Source: Entomortierella parvispora
Lineage: Eukaryota; Mortierellomycota; Mortierellomycetes; Mortierellales; Mortierellaceae
Assembly: GCA_963573315.1 (NCBI GenBank)
Contig: OY752152.1
Span: 903,501-967,500 of the forward strand
DNA length: 64,000 nucleotides
Reading direction: 5' to 3'
Shown: piece by piece, positions 45,671-57,107 of the stretch
Position numbering within the stretch: position 1 is the stretch's first letter
How the letters are laid out: every line of letters begins with the position of its first letter
Translations under genes and position numbers: made by a program
The notes under the pieces: generated by a model
The model's database searches: none
What the model was told of the DNA's origin: nothing
Seen by the model: the letters and a program-made list of their open reading frames with translations, nothing else

Positions 45671-48647
45671 TTATCCCCCCACAGTAGTGTTGTCGACACC
45701 CTCATCATTGTTCGTACAACAGTCCTCAATAGTGGATGGCGCTGGGTCACTCATGAGATGCGTCGATGCACTATCTGAGGATGGCTCCAAGAGTCCGACA
45801 CGAGATCGAATCTCAGAGTAAAAGATCAAATCCTCGTGCACTCCATTGCCTTGGCAATACGCAGAGGGCGGAGCGGTGGATGTATCCGACGGAGGCTCAT
45901 CGTCCCTGCGACCGATATGATTTGGGTAGAGACGCGTCTGTGAGGACTGAGATAACGATTGATGCCGCATATGAAGCATGTATTCGTTTGCCCCAAGAGC
46001 GCGTCGTGCCTCTGCGTAATCTGAACTCGAAGGAGAGCTGCCTTGCAAGACATTGAATTGATCTTGGTCCACAGTGCTCCAGTCGAAATGGTCAGCCGGG
46101 AACTCTTGGGATTCTGATGCAGGCGAAAAGCTCTGAGGGTCAAACGGGGACTCTTGTCTCGATACCTCTTGCCGGAATGACGCCTCGATACACCCTTCCA
46201 ATGCAATTGGAAATGGCTTAATGTCGACTGGGAGGCTTTCAGTCGTACCGAAATATTCGACAGAGGCCGGAACTGTATGCAATCCAGTCTGCGTATCCAC
46301 CAAAGGCAGAGCTGCAACGGGTACATCCAAGATCTCGGTTTTCACTTTGCAGGGTTCGAATGAACCACTCTCCGAAGTGTTTCCAGCGACATCGTACATC
46401 GTAAAAGAGCATTCGCAGGGCTCAGAAGCGGATGGGATCACATCAATGATGTGCGCTTTTGTTTGATTGGGGATGTCGGAGGAATACCAAGCCTGTGGAT
46501 GGAATGTGGCGTTTTGACTTGAAGACATTGTGACAGCAGCGTGAAAAGGCACTTGAGGATGCTGCGATGTGCCAGCACGATAGTCGTATGTTGGACCAGC
46601 AATAGAGTATGAATGAGAAATACCACCTTGAGTTGGGCTGTACCGAGCAGGTTCATAGTAACCATTTAATCCGTGTGCCTCAAGGATTTGATGGACATCA
46701 CCGGAATGCTGGTCACGATCGTCAAAGTGAGTTGGATATACCATGAGCCCTGCGCCAAAATCTTCAGAATGACTGGGGCTTTCATTTCTTCCAGGCGTCG
46801 GGCTCGGGTTAAGAAAGGCGAGTGTGCTTGAGCTTTGGGACGAGCCTGAACTTTGACTTGGGCCATGCTGAGAACGTCCTTCATTGACACTGCGCAGTCT
46901 ATCCATGGCCATGTCGTACTCTGACAGAGGTGAGAGAATTCGGCAGACATCTCTCTTAGCAGGCTGGAAAGCGAGATTGGACTCATCTGATGTAGGTGAA
47001 ATATGTGAGTGCAGGTGTTCTGATACTGCTAGAACTGCACCCGAGTCCGACTTTGCTGAAAATGCCTCCCTCCTTGGGTGCTTTTCCGATGTGAGGCGAG
47101 AATAGGGTGTGACCCTAGATGCTCTTTCCTGCTGCAGGTTTTGTATTCGCCGCTGGGCGTTGCGCGTAAGGTATGGGTGGCCCACCACATCATAGGCATC
47201 GGCGGATACCATAAGAGAGTCTGCATGCTCATATTGGTCTGGCTCCTGTTGTTTAAGACTGCACTCCCGAAAGTGGTAGCCTTGGCTTGAACGATCATAG
47301 TTGACACCTGCTGCTCTCTCTCTGCTGTCCGGCTCAATCTCGTCATCGTCGACGTAATCCTCAGCATCAGAGAGTTCGGATGAACCATCTTCGTATTCGA
47401 GTTCAATGCGGCATTCTTCCTTAATTGTCAGTGCCTCTGCTTTGTCTAATGCGCTTTTCTTTACGGTTGTTCTCTGAGTGCGTTCCGAGATACGGTCGGC
47501 GTTGACATACTCATCAAACGAGTCCAATATACCATCGGCGGACAGTGGAGGAAGAATGTCGATTGGGTTTCTGTACTTCTGAGTGGTGATAAAGCTCTTA
47601 CTCAAGGTAAGGTCGCGGAGCTCCCTGTAGTCTCGAGGGCGATGAAGATCGGCCATGGCTATTCCAACAACGAAGGAAGGGTTTGAGTTGCACAGTCTTC
47701 ACTAACAAGCTCATTCACTCCTGACTGCAAAGGCAATTGTGTTATTACCTCCGGACCTCTCGTAACAAACCAAGTGCTGCATATCTCCAACGGCGAATCC
47801 TGGAGGATGGCCACCCTTGCTGCATTTCTTGCCATGAAGTTGTTGGAGCTCGGCCGGCATCGGTACCGTTGTTCCTTTCACGCAGATGGTCTTCTTAATG
47901 AGGCCATCTTTTTTGAGAACAAAGGTTCCTTTCACACAGCCCATGACGGTAAGGCCATCCTCCTCTACCTTTTGCTTGAGCAGTTTATCCTTGAGCGCAC
48001 CTCCATTTTTCATTCGAGCCTTGTCCGATGGGGTATGGCACTTTTGGTTAGGGACCTTCCGCAAGAGCTCTCGGTAAACTAAAAAGTTTCCACAGATCCG
48101 CGATGGCGACCAGATACGACCATCTGTCCAGCGATAAATACCAGACTCCCCCTCATCAAAGACAAACACCGAGCCTGGCATGATTAACGGTGTCTGTTTC
48201 GGGACGCCAGAGTTCTTGGACTTTACAGCTGAGTGAGGAGTCTGGGTAGCACTCTGGCTTTTGGAACTGACGTCCGAGGCATCGACTTCATGGTCGCCTT
48301 CGGACTCCAACGATGAAGGCAAATGGGTCGCATCACCACGCTCAGCAGCCAAGAGACGTCGCGTGAGTGTAGGCAAAATACCCTGACGACATCCTTCAAA
48401 GATTATAAGGGCATCTAGAGTGTCATCGATCCTTCCTTAGAGTACAAGGAGAATATTAAAAGACGATCAGCGCGTGACATCATGTGGTGTTTGGAAAGAA
48501 AGGGTCTGCGACAGTTCCAAACAATGACCATGTAAACAAACACACCCAACGCATGCCAATTCTGAAGGACGACTGTTGTGCGTTTGCCTTTGGGCCTTTG
48601 CCATTTTTGCCTTATGCCCTTTGCTTACCGTGGAATGCCTTGGCCAT
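45671..48647 (-). CDS. Gti1/Pac2 (WOPR) family transcription regulator
   Basis: Fungal-specific DNA-binding regulators of morphology, nutrition and sporulation (Wor1, Ryp1, Gti1, Pac2). Exons on the minus strand: 48647-48629 (19 nt, MAKAFHG), 48435-47749 and 47658-45671, 897 residues with all phases matching. WOPRa is residues 4-120: HGRIDDTLDALIIFEGCRQG, a Ser/Thr-rich insert, then GSVFVFDEGESGIYRWTDGR and WSPSRICGNFLVYREL. WOPRb is near 145-235: LKKDGLIKKTICV through HLVCYERSGA. The long C-terminal part is disordered and Ser/Pro/Gln-rich with acidic patches, usual for the family. The insert between the two halves of WOPRa is longer than in yeast members. Target genes are unknown. Confidence 0.9.
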
Positions 48648-49263
48648 TGTCCCTCTCTATATGATCTCTCAGAGGTAAACACGATATGTCGGCGTCCACA
48701 GGATCGCTTTGATTTTGGACAGAATCTCAGTCCCGCTGATCTACAGCCCTGTGCGAATAAAAGGTCACTCAAAGGGGAACCACACCTTCAGGAATCAGGG
48801 TCAGCATAATAAACGCCCTGTTGGTCTCGATGATGATCAGTAGCTGTGGGCTGGCACCCCTACCTTTTAGCCAGGGGTTTCAAAAGGGTGCAACAAGGAG
48901 ATGTGGAGAGGGAAGGAACGAGAAACAGGCCAAGATGGAGGGAGTGAAGTGGAAGGAGAGAATGCGCCCACGGGAAGGAAGACGAGGAAGGAGCTTTAGT
49001 AGCAAACAGAAGGACAGACTGAGGGGCAAGCGGAGGGAAAGAGGCCGAGCCGGAAGCAAAAAAACAGCAGAGCGATCATCTCATCGTTCTTCTTCCCATC
49101 CACTGATGGTCTGTCTGATCGCCGGGTGTGCTTTCTGTCGCCCTGCTTGATCGCCGGCACCTGCCGCCCCATCCTCCTCAGATGATCGTCTCTTTTCTTT
49201 TATTTTTTACACCGTTGAACATCTAAATATCTGCATGAGATGGGCGAAGGAAGGCATGCTGCT
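48648..49263. other. Intergenic region, no gene seen
   Basis: Upstream region of the Gti1/Pac2 gene; 48890-49060 is GGAAGG-type purine-rich. No gene is supported. Confidence 0.5.
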
Positions 49264-49812
49264 CTAGCGTGGGGGCAAGAGCTCGTCATAATCGGGCTCA
49301 CCACTCGAAAATCCTGGAGGGTTCTGACCTAATCGACCAGCTCCCTCACCACGACCGGGAATGCCTTGGCGAGACCCTTCAGGAATAATAGGATCGAATC
49401 GTGCACCTTGAGGCACTGCACCTGGTGGCAAGTACGAGTCGTTATCGGGACCCGCTCGGAAGGGTCCCGTGTTGCTGGTGTTGGCTCGGCCTCCTGAGAA
49501 GGGTGTAGTTGGATCATGATGGAAGGATGGTCCAGAGTGTGGGAGTCTCCCATTAGCGTCGGGACCGCCAACGATTCCTGAAGGACCTCCAAGTGGATTG
49601 CGGTGAGCGTTTTGAGAAGATGAGGCTGACATCGGTTGGCTTTGGTTTGCAACTCCATGCCATGAAGGATGATCTGGAGTCAAGACCATGTCAGCGCCGC
49701 GGTTGTTGGCGGGGTCGATTGCTTGCTGGAGCGGATTCCGACCAGACGAGGACGAATTTGTGTTACCACCCATCGCGGGCAGACGATCACTGTTACCGAG
49801 GTTGAAGGACAT
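49264..49812 (-). CDS. PI31-like proteasome regulator (C-terminal domain only)
   Basis: 182 residues from the Met at 49812. The C-terminal half carries the proline-rich PI31 signature: PDNDSYLPPGAVPQGARFDP, then a Gly/Arg stretch, and the terminal GEPDYDELLPPR, like the DPxxP and PDxDxLxPP motifs by which PI31 binds the 20S proteasome. The N-terminal FP (Fbxo7/PI31) dimer domain of animal PI31 is absent; instead there is a Ser/Asn-rich segment and HPSWHGV. The frame is open upstream to 50076, but the added residues have no likeness. Divergent from HBS1 with 292 bp between starts. Confidence 0.72.
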   Translation of the reverse strand: MSFNLGNSDRLPAMGGNTNSSSSGRNPLQQAIDPANNRGADMVLTPDHPSWHGVANQSQPMSASSSQNAHRNPLGGPSGIVGGPDANGRLPHSGPSFHHDPTTPFSGGRANTSNTGPFRAGPDNDSYLPPGAVPQGARFDPIIPEGSRQGIPGRGEGAGRLGQNPPGFSSGEPDYDELLPPR

Positions 49813-50104
49813 ATTTCTGCTTTCTGAGTATATAGCCTGAAAAGTGTGGGTTGGTGTAATGAAGAGTAGAGAAGAGAGAAGGTCGGCCCTCACAAAGGAA
49901 AAAAGAGGAAGAATGCAAGACATTTCGGAGACACGTTGCCACCAATCCTGAAATGTGGCTGTGATCCGAGGAAGATCGGACACGTACACCGGCCTTGTGT
50001 ACGTGGGAGCCAAAGACCCTTTTTTTCGGGCATCACCTCCTTTTGCGCTCTTCCGCTCACCCCCACATTCATTCACCCTCCCACATCAACACGGATTCCC
50101 ACCC

Positions 50105-53041
50105 ATGTCGCGTCATAGGAACGTACGCAACCTCGACATCGATGGTAATGTCTTGTGTCTCTTTACCGTCCTTAAAATCGACTCATAACTGGAAATTACA
50201 CGCGGTAGAAGATTTCTGTAGAAAGATCTCTCTTCCTTCTGTCGAATCTCGCGTTTGAAATGATCAATTCAACTTGGCTTGCTTGCTTGCATCACCTCAT
50301 GTCTCCTTCCCTATTGGACTTCCTGCTTGTAGATGTCATGGACGATGGATACGATGAAGACGACTACGCCGAGGAGCAGCAAATGAGCGCTGAGGACCAA
50401 GGTATGGATAGGATGGCCATATATATTCGTGAAGAAGCCCTGTCAACAGAGCTTGTCGACAACAACTGACAAGCGAGTTTACTTGTTTTCCCTTCTTCCG
50501 ACTTTCTGGATTTACGATTTCCCGAATGCACTTTTTATACGATAAACGGCTGGACTCTGGGACCAACAGCTCAAATGGACGATGCAACAGAAGAGGTTAA
50601 GGCTATGCTTGCCGGATCAAAAGTTTCCGTTAAGGACATCCAGGATGCGCTTTGGCATTACTACTTTGATGTCGACAAGACCGTTGTGTATCTTGTTGGT
50701 AAGGGAAGATACCTGATTTTGGTGAACTGCGCCTCCGGTCTTAACAGGGCTTGACACTTACCTTTGATTTTTATACCAGATGAAATTGCAAGGAAGCAAA
50801 AAGCAGCAGCTGCTGCCGCAGTCCGGAAAAATACTTCAACACCTAAAATCTCTCATAGTGGTGCGTCTACACCCACTATCGCGTCTTCCAAGACGTTCTC
50901 TACTCCTAAGGGTAAGAGTTTTGATGCTAGTATCTTCGTGGTATGAGCTTTTCGTGCTGACTATCTATCCCATATTTGATGCCCATTTTAGCCAAGGAGG
51001 TTACAAAAATGCCCTCTCCTGCGCCAGCTACGCATGACGATGACATCGTGGAGTTTTTAGAAGAGGACGATGTACCTGATGGACAGCTTCGATTTGACAT
51101 GTCGGCCATGAACTTTGGATCTTCACTAAAACTGTCCCCAAAAAAACTGTCGGCTCCTGCAATGAAACCAACTTTGACGACGTCAGGGACACCACTCCTA
51201 TCCTCAGATCACTCAGGAATGTCGACGCCTGTAGAATCGGCCCCTCCATCCGGTGTTTCGACTCCTACAAAGGCAGCAACAAAGCTTGGCAAGAGGATTG
51301 ATGTTGTGACAGAGTACCAAAAGCGAGTCGCTGAGAAAGAATCACTGAATTTGGTTGTAATTGGTAGGAGAGCAACATGCGGATTATCGACTTTCCACCT
51401 GCTTGGACTTGAACACCCCGTTCTAAATGGATTCATTTGATTGGCTCATTATAGGACATGTTGATGCTGGAAAGAGTACGCTGATGGGGCACATGCTTTA
51501 TCTTCAGGGCGAGGTGAATGAAAAGACGATCCGAAAGCACGAACGTGATGCTCAAAAGATTGGCAAGGCCTCTTTTGCCTTTGCTTGGGTTCTGGATGAG
51601 ACAGGAGAGGAGCGAGCTCGAGGAATCACTATGGACGTTGGTGTGACAAAGTTCGAGACTGAGCATAGAAGATTTACATTGCTGGATGCGCCAGGTCATC
51701 GTGACTTTATTCCCAACATGATTTCCGGAACAGCACAGGCCGATGTTGCTATTTTGGTTGTCGATGCTACTACAGGGGAGTTTGAGTCTGGATTCGATGC
51801 CAACGGGCAGACTAAAGAGCATGCGCTTTTGGCTCGGAGTCTGGGCGTTCAACAACTTGTCATTGCTGTCAACAAGTTGGATGCTGTCAGATGGTCAGAA
51901 TCACGGTTCTTGGAAATTGTGCATAAGCTGGAAGGGTTCTTGGTCAAAGACGCCAGCTTTAAAAAGTCAAACTTGATCTTCGTCCCATGCTCTGGATTTA
52001 CAGGCGAAAACCTGGTGAGGAGATCAAAGACCGGCAGTATCTGTAATGGATCTGCAGTCTCTGATGCACCGGTAAATGAAGCTGTGGCAAGAGTTGTTCA
52101 GGACTTTGCATGGTACAAGGGACCGACACTTATCCAGACAATCGACAAGTTGGACGCACCTATTCGAGCGGTGGAGAAGCCCTTCAGGATGTCAGTCACA
52201 GATGTCTTTAAAGGAGTAGGCGGTATTGCTACAGCTGGTCGACTGGAGGCTGGCCATGTGCAAGTCGGGGAAGCAATCATGGTGATGCCTGGCGGAGAAA
52301 TGGCGGTTGTTAAAAGTATGCGGAATCCTTTTGTCGCAGGGGCTGTATCGTAAGCCTAAGGAGGGACTAACATACTGTTGTGAACTGTATGTATAGGCAT
52401 GGAAATGAACGACGAACCAACACGATGGGCTGCGGCTGGAGATTCTGTTCTCTTGACACTCACGGGTATTGAGATTTTGCAAGTCAGGCAAGTAGTATAT
52501 CTTGATATGAACCCACGATCTAATTCTTTTAGAGCGATTTGAAGCTAACGCGCCCCACTATCATATATCTCTATAGCACCGGCTCCGTGTTGTGCTCCAG
52601 AGACGCCCCTATCCCTGTTACGACTCATTTTGCAGCCCAGATTGTCGTCTTTGATGTCAAGATCCCCATTACCGTTGGTTTCCCTGTAAGTGAAGGGCGA
52701 GTATCTCCATCTCCTAACTGACTGGCGCAGAAGCTCATACTCATATAACTCTCCCGTTCTAATCGTTTTAGGTTATTATGCACCACCAAAGCCATAACGA
52801 ACCGGGAACCATCTCCAAATTGGTGGCGACAATCGACAAGGGCACAGGCGAGATTGTAAAAAAATCGCCAAGGCATTTGGGAAAGAATACAACGGCTATG
52901 GTGGAAATTAGGCTGTCAGGTCGGGCCATTCCTTTGGAAACCTTCAAGGACTCTAAGGAACTTGGCCGAGTCATGCTTCGGAAAGGAGGCGAGACAATTG
53001 CCGCTGGTATTATTACCAAAATCTTGAGCTTTGGGTCATAA
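50105..53041 (+). CDS. HBS1: HBS1-like translational GTPase of ribosome rescue
   Basis: Partner of Dom34/Pelota in freeing stalled ribosomes. Nine exons: 50105-50144, 50333-50401, 50570-50698, 50780-50911, 50992-51363, 51455-52315, 52397-52487, 52577-52685 and 52772-53041, 690 residues. The N-terminal Hbs1 domain (MDDATEEVKAMLAG through YYFDVDKTVVYLV) is followed by a Ser/Thr/Pro linker. The GTPase domain has G1 GHVDAGKST, switch-region ERARGITMDVG, G3 DAPGHRDF, G4 NKLD, and a G5-like VPCSG. EF-Tu-like beta barrels follow to the end. Intron 7 uses a GC donor (CAG|GCAAGT), forced by frame: the join gives LQVSTGSVLCS. The other eight are ordinary GT-AG. Confidence 0.95.
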
Positions 53042-53149
53042 ATGAAAGGAAACGTACAAGAGTCGCCGCAACGCAGTGCAACATAACCCTTCCCAATAAA
53101 ATGATAGACCTTTTACATGCACCACCTTTCTTTGTACGACGAGTTAACT

Positions 53150-54060
53150 AAAATGATCCGCCCGGCTCTGTGTTCTGCCCATGTTCTTCCCTGTGTCGCC
53201 TGGACAGCTTGGACAGCTTTTGGGAGATAATATCGATTGTGCCTCTCTTCGGTGTCAAAGGTCGAAATTTGGTTGGGTCTACACGCAATGTCCCACTTGA
53301 TGGTAGACTTCTTGAGGCTGTCCGAACGATTAGTCTTCGAGGAAAATCTTGAGAGACACTCTTTGAGTACATGGTCGATACATTTTCGATCGTCCTTCGG
53401 TTTGCGAGTTTACTTCTTCCACGACGAACCAACAGACGCCAATAACCAATAGGCACGATTGTCATGTAAATTGACCATGGATATCATTAGGCCCACGTGC
53501 TGTAGAAAGATACAGTTTCTCTTGACCATGATTGGACATTCCTCGGTAGTCAAAGGATTCGTAGCCCTGAAGACGCAACCAACGCCGTTGTGCACCCCTT
53601 CAGCACCCACAACCAAGGCGCTCCGTGGGTAGATCTGTCTGCGTAGGTGATATGAACGCCATTCATATCCTCTACTGTGGATATGAGATTTTTTGCCGCT
53701 ATGGATCCTCTTTTTGAGAACCCTGGACAAATCAGCTTTTGAAACTGAGCAGGAGATCGAACTTACAACCAAAGCCAACGGGATATCTATCGAGAGTGGG
53801 ATGTAGGAGGGTCAGTGTCATCATACACGACTTTGCAGTTGTAATGGCTTTCTTGAATGGATAGCGCCTGGAGCTGCTCATAAAGACCCAAAGACTACTC
53901 AAACGATGGTGGGCACTCAGGAACATTATTGATCCTACGAGGTGGGTTGGTGCTTCTCCAGTCCTTTTCTTTTCATACTTCAATGAGCCTCCTCGTAACC
54001 TGACAGTCCTGGCTCGTTCAAAGATATCCTAGGGAATTCTAGCCTAGGCGCCAGAAACGG
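53150..54060 (-). pseudogene. Relic FAD-dependent monooxygenase (copy A)
   Basis: Pieces match the intact gene at 59.8-61.7 kb in order but not in frame. On the minus strand: DIFERARTVR near 54030 (intact: YEIYERASKIK); GSIMFLSAHH near 53935 (GSIMSLSANI); SALVVGAEGVHNGVG then NPLTTEECPIMVKRNCIF near 53600-53520 (DPLNPEEYPYVAKENCVF); and LTPKRGTIDIISQK near 53240. The region for exons 4-6 is mostly lost, with a remnant of the WFVVE motif out of frame near 53430. Many stops and frameshifts are present, so it cannot encode the enzyme. Confidence 0.75.
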
Positions 54061-55374
54061 TAAGTAGGCGCAGAATATGGCAAGCCCTTAATGGAAAAGG
54101 AAGCTTACTCGAAGCTGTAAGTGCACGATAGCATGCGCTGGAGGAAGCGATGAGGTCTGAGGGCATGATGGAGATCAAGGTAGGCAGTATAAGACACGGA
54201 ACCATCTTCTTCCTCTCTTTCTAACCCGCCTCTTCCATACCATGGTCGACCCTTGACAAGGATAGCGCTCATCGACCTGGGAACTTTGTGATGCGCGTGT
54301 GCGTCCATTTCTACCCATGAGCCTCCAGTGTTTAACCGAAGTCTGCTTTGAATAAGTCTATTTGGTCAAGGTCATTGCTCATGGCTACAGTCCCGTTCTT
54401 CCCGTTTTGCTCTTCAAGTTTATTTCATTTCCCGCCTACGATGATGGCTGTCAACCGCTCTGGTTTATTGCAAGAAAGTGAACATGCAACTCTTCCTATC
54501 CTTTCAAAATCGTATCAGGACCCAGAACCCTCCACGATCTGCCCAGACTCTTCATGATTCATGGAGAAAGATACACTTTTCGTCTCCGACACAGACACAA
54601 TGAACGAAACTGAGCTATCGAGCACTGTCAACATTCTGCCGCGAGCCCATCAACTCTTGTTTTTTTACTTTGGATTGACCAACGGCCGCGTAACTCATGG
54701 AAGATAGAAGGTAGAAAGGGAAGCAGGGAGGAAGGAGGATATCGCTCAATCTGGAGAAGAGAGCGATATCCCTATCGGAAGGACCGACCATCAGTCTGAG
54801 TATTTGGAACATGCACTGGAAAATCAGTGACTTCTAAATACAATTCTTTATCTCGCCACATATCGGATTGCTGGTGACATCCTCAGTCAGAGCCAGCATC
54901 TGCCGGTTAGGCTGCGGGATAGATGGCTCTGAGGATGACAGGGACGTCAGCGGTAAGAATTTGCACAACTTTGGTGATAAATACAAGAACGAGCCCAGCG
55001 AGGCAGTTTAGAGGATAGATCGCAGAATGTTGTTGTAAATATCGGACGAAATGGAAGGCCTTGCCTTGAAGCAATATTCTCTCCAAGACGACGACCCGAA
55101 CACTTTTTTTTTCTTTTGTTCGTGTTTGCGAACTGCAAGTTGTTATCAATAATATTAATAACAATTAATCAACATTTGTAGAGTCAAGAAAGCTCCAACA
55201 ACAACGAGACGAAATCAAAGAGAACAGCACCCTTGGTAGCAGCGAAGCTCGGATACAAGACAACATGTTCTATCCAACGGGACCCTGAGAGCACAGCTCT
55301 GGGACTTAACGATCAAGTGATAGGAACAGAATAAATATATTTCTTATTCTTGGATTCGGCTGCTATACCGGGCA
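54061..55374. other. Intergenic region, no gene supported
   Basis: Short open frames at 54105-54308 and 54907-55164 (minus) have no recognisable likeness. The sequence probably includes further debris of copy A and the 3' flank of the small peptide gene. Confidence 0.4.
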
Positions 55375-55515
55375 CTACATTACGGTGTCTGGGCAGCCGC
55401 AACCTTCCATGGTGCAGTCACCATCGCCGTCGACACAGCGTTTCTCCAAAGAGGTAGGGACCGACAGAACGGCGGTCATCATCGCGAGCAAGAAGGCCAG
55501 TTTACGTAAGTTCAT
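55375..55515 (-). CDS. Small secreted cysteine-rich peptide precursor
   Basis: 46 residues from the ATG at 55515 to TAG at 55375. Residues 1-20 form a strong signal peptide (NLRK basic start, then LAFLLAMMTAVLSVP). SLEKR at 22-26 ends in a Kex2-type dibasic site, so the mature product would be 20 residues with four cysteines (27, 34, 39 and 41) in a C-x6-C-x4-C-x-C pattern, net acidic. It is too short to judge by codon use, but it is framed by gene signals: TATAAATA at 55710-55703, a CTCATCC-rich leader, and a 92-nt 5' UTR intron (55614-55523, GTAAGG to TGTAG) ending seven bases before the ATG. No family is recognised. Its role (pheromone-like, effector-like or defence peptide) cannot be told. 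Confidence 0.62.
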   Translation of the reverse strand: MNLRKLAFLLAMMTAVLSVPTSLEKRCVDGDGDCTMEGCGCPDTVM

Positions 55516-55522
55516 TTTTGCA

Positions 55523-55710
55523 CTACAACAGTTCGAAATTTGAAATAAAACAATATTAATGATCTGCATACAGGTTTAGAGGTAAAAGAGAAAAAGAGAA
55601 ACGAATGGCCTTACCAAAGCTGCAGTGAAGGGTTGAGATGGAGATGTGGATGAGGAAAAGGATGAGAGTGAGGATGAGGATGAAGGAACAAAAAGAACAC
55701 CCTATTTATA
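55523..55710 (-). promoter_or_regulatory. TATA box, leader and 5' UTR intron of the small peptide gene
   Basis: TATAAATAGG at 55710-55701, then a pyrimidine-rich leader of about 85 nt with ATCCTCATCC repeats, a GTAAGG donor at 55614, a possible branch site CTAAAC near 55582, and a TGTAG acceptor at 55523. The mRNA would therefore have a spliced leader of about 75-85 nt. Confidence 0.55.
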
Positions 55711-57107
55711 CGCGCGCGCAGCCGCGGACGCGTTCACAAGTGGACTCTCATTGACCCCTCACATACTAGCATACTAGCGGTAAGCGTCACGCCTTCCGAT
55801 GCTGCCTCCTTCACAAAGAAAACAAATGAACACTATGTGCGCACTCTCTTCCTTCAAGTTTATCCGCTTCGCCCATCTTCAGCAGGACCCGTTCTGCATG
55901 AGTCATTTGATCTCTGGACAACAGCTAATTAAAGGTCAAGAGAGAAAGGAAAAGGGATGTTGGAGTGGTTGGAAAAATGCAAAGAGGAACTTGGAGGAAT
56001 AATATCACTGCACAGACACCTAGGCGCAGTCTACGGTAGTTTGAGCATGGTTTGAGAAGGATGGGAGAGCAGGGCATTCACCCAATCAAAAACAAGACAG
56101 ATCAAAGCACCTGCGTGCTCGAGAAAGGAAAGAAAGCCAATTGGCTCTCGGCCTTCTTGCCGAAGGGAATCGGCACTAACAGAGGCGTGGCAAGAACTAA
56201 CCATGATTGACAATTAGATTTCTTCAACCCCCTTCCTCCAAAAGAAAACAAGAACAAGAAGCCGAGAGGCAAAGGAACAGAAAGCTGGAGAGATGAAAAA
56301 AAGTCTTCAGGGAAAACCCTGCTACACCAGACTGCGTGACGCCTACTATGTGTCCACCTGTTCTCCAATTTCCCAAAGGAGCCTGTGGTTACTGACCAAC
56401 GAGCCAACGAGACACGACTGTCAGGATAACCGGGTCGCAAAACAATGGGCGGAGCAAGACGGATAAACCCAAGAGTAAGAAAAGGATCCTGCACGATAGT
56501 CTTGCATGATGGTCTAGTGAGCTTCAGCCCTGTGCAGTAGAGTCCGCGGCATCTTTTCGCAGCTGCCTCTATTTTTGAAGGTAGTGAAAGGTGTGAGTGC
56601 AAGAACAACCCAGCTGCACAAATACAAGCGGTTGCGTAAGGATGCCTTGGACTCCACAGCCAACTTTTGACAAGTCGTCGGTTTGTCAAGCTCCAGTAGA
56701 TCGACCCAAAGTATTTTTGAACGGGGCTTTGTACTCCAAATTGAGTAGCACGCTGTGCTCTTGTGTCAATTACATGCATGCTTCAACTTGGGAGAGGCGG
56801 GCACAGGGCTGCTGGATGTGAACAAACAAACCCGATGGTTTGGAATGGCCCTTCTTTCCTGTAAACCAACAGAGTTACAGTTTACCGCACAAGCTCCACC
56901 AGTAGCAAAGAGTGAACACTGTGTGAACAAGGAACAAGGATGTCCAATGGGAGAGACTTTCCAGATAAGTCGTCTTCTCAAGAGCAACCTCACGTTATTG
57001 TTCTCGCGACAGAGACAGCAAACGCCCCCTCTTCTTTTCAAAACAAGGGCCTCAAAGAAAAGACCTCCTTTCACACTCTCTCCAACCCTCCCTACCCCCC
57101 CGCCACC
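55711..57107. other. Intergenic region, no gene supported
   Basis: 1.4 kb without a convincing gene. GCGCGCGCAGCCGCGGACGCG at 55712-55732 is a GC-rich island just upstream of the peptide gene's TATA box. A 225-codon open frame on the minus strand (56102-56779) lacks domain likeness and looks fortuitous. Confidence 0.45.

Noticed and set aside
50276-50290. GCTTGCTTGCTTGC run in HBS1 intron 1
   Set aside because: Short simple repeat, also seen at 30544-30557; too short to carry meaning.
54105-55164. Short minus-strand frames next to relic A
   Set aside because: No likeness to the monooxygenase exons or other proteins could be shown; too short to support.
56102-56779. 225-codon minus-strand frame between the peptide gene and prolyl oligopeptidase
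   Set aside because: No start context, domain, or codon bias like the neighbours; composition is random-looking.
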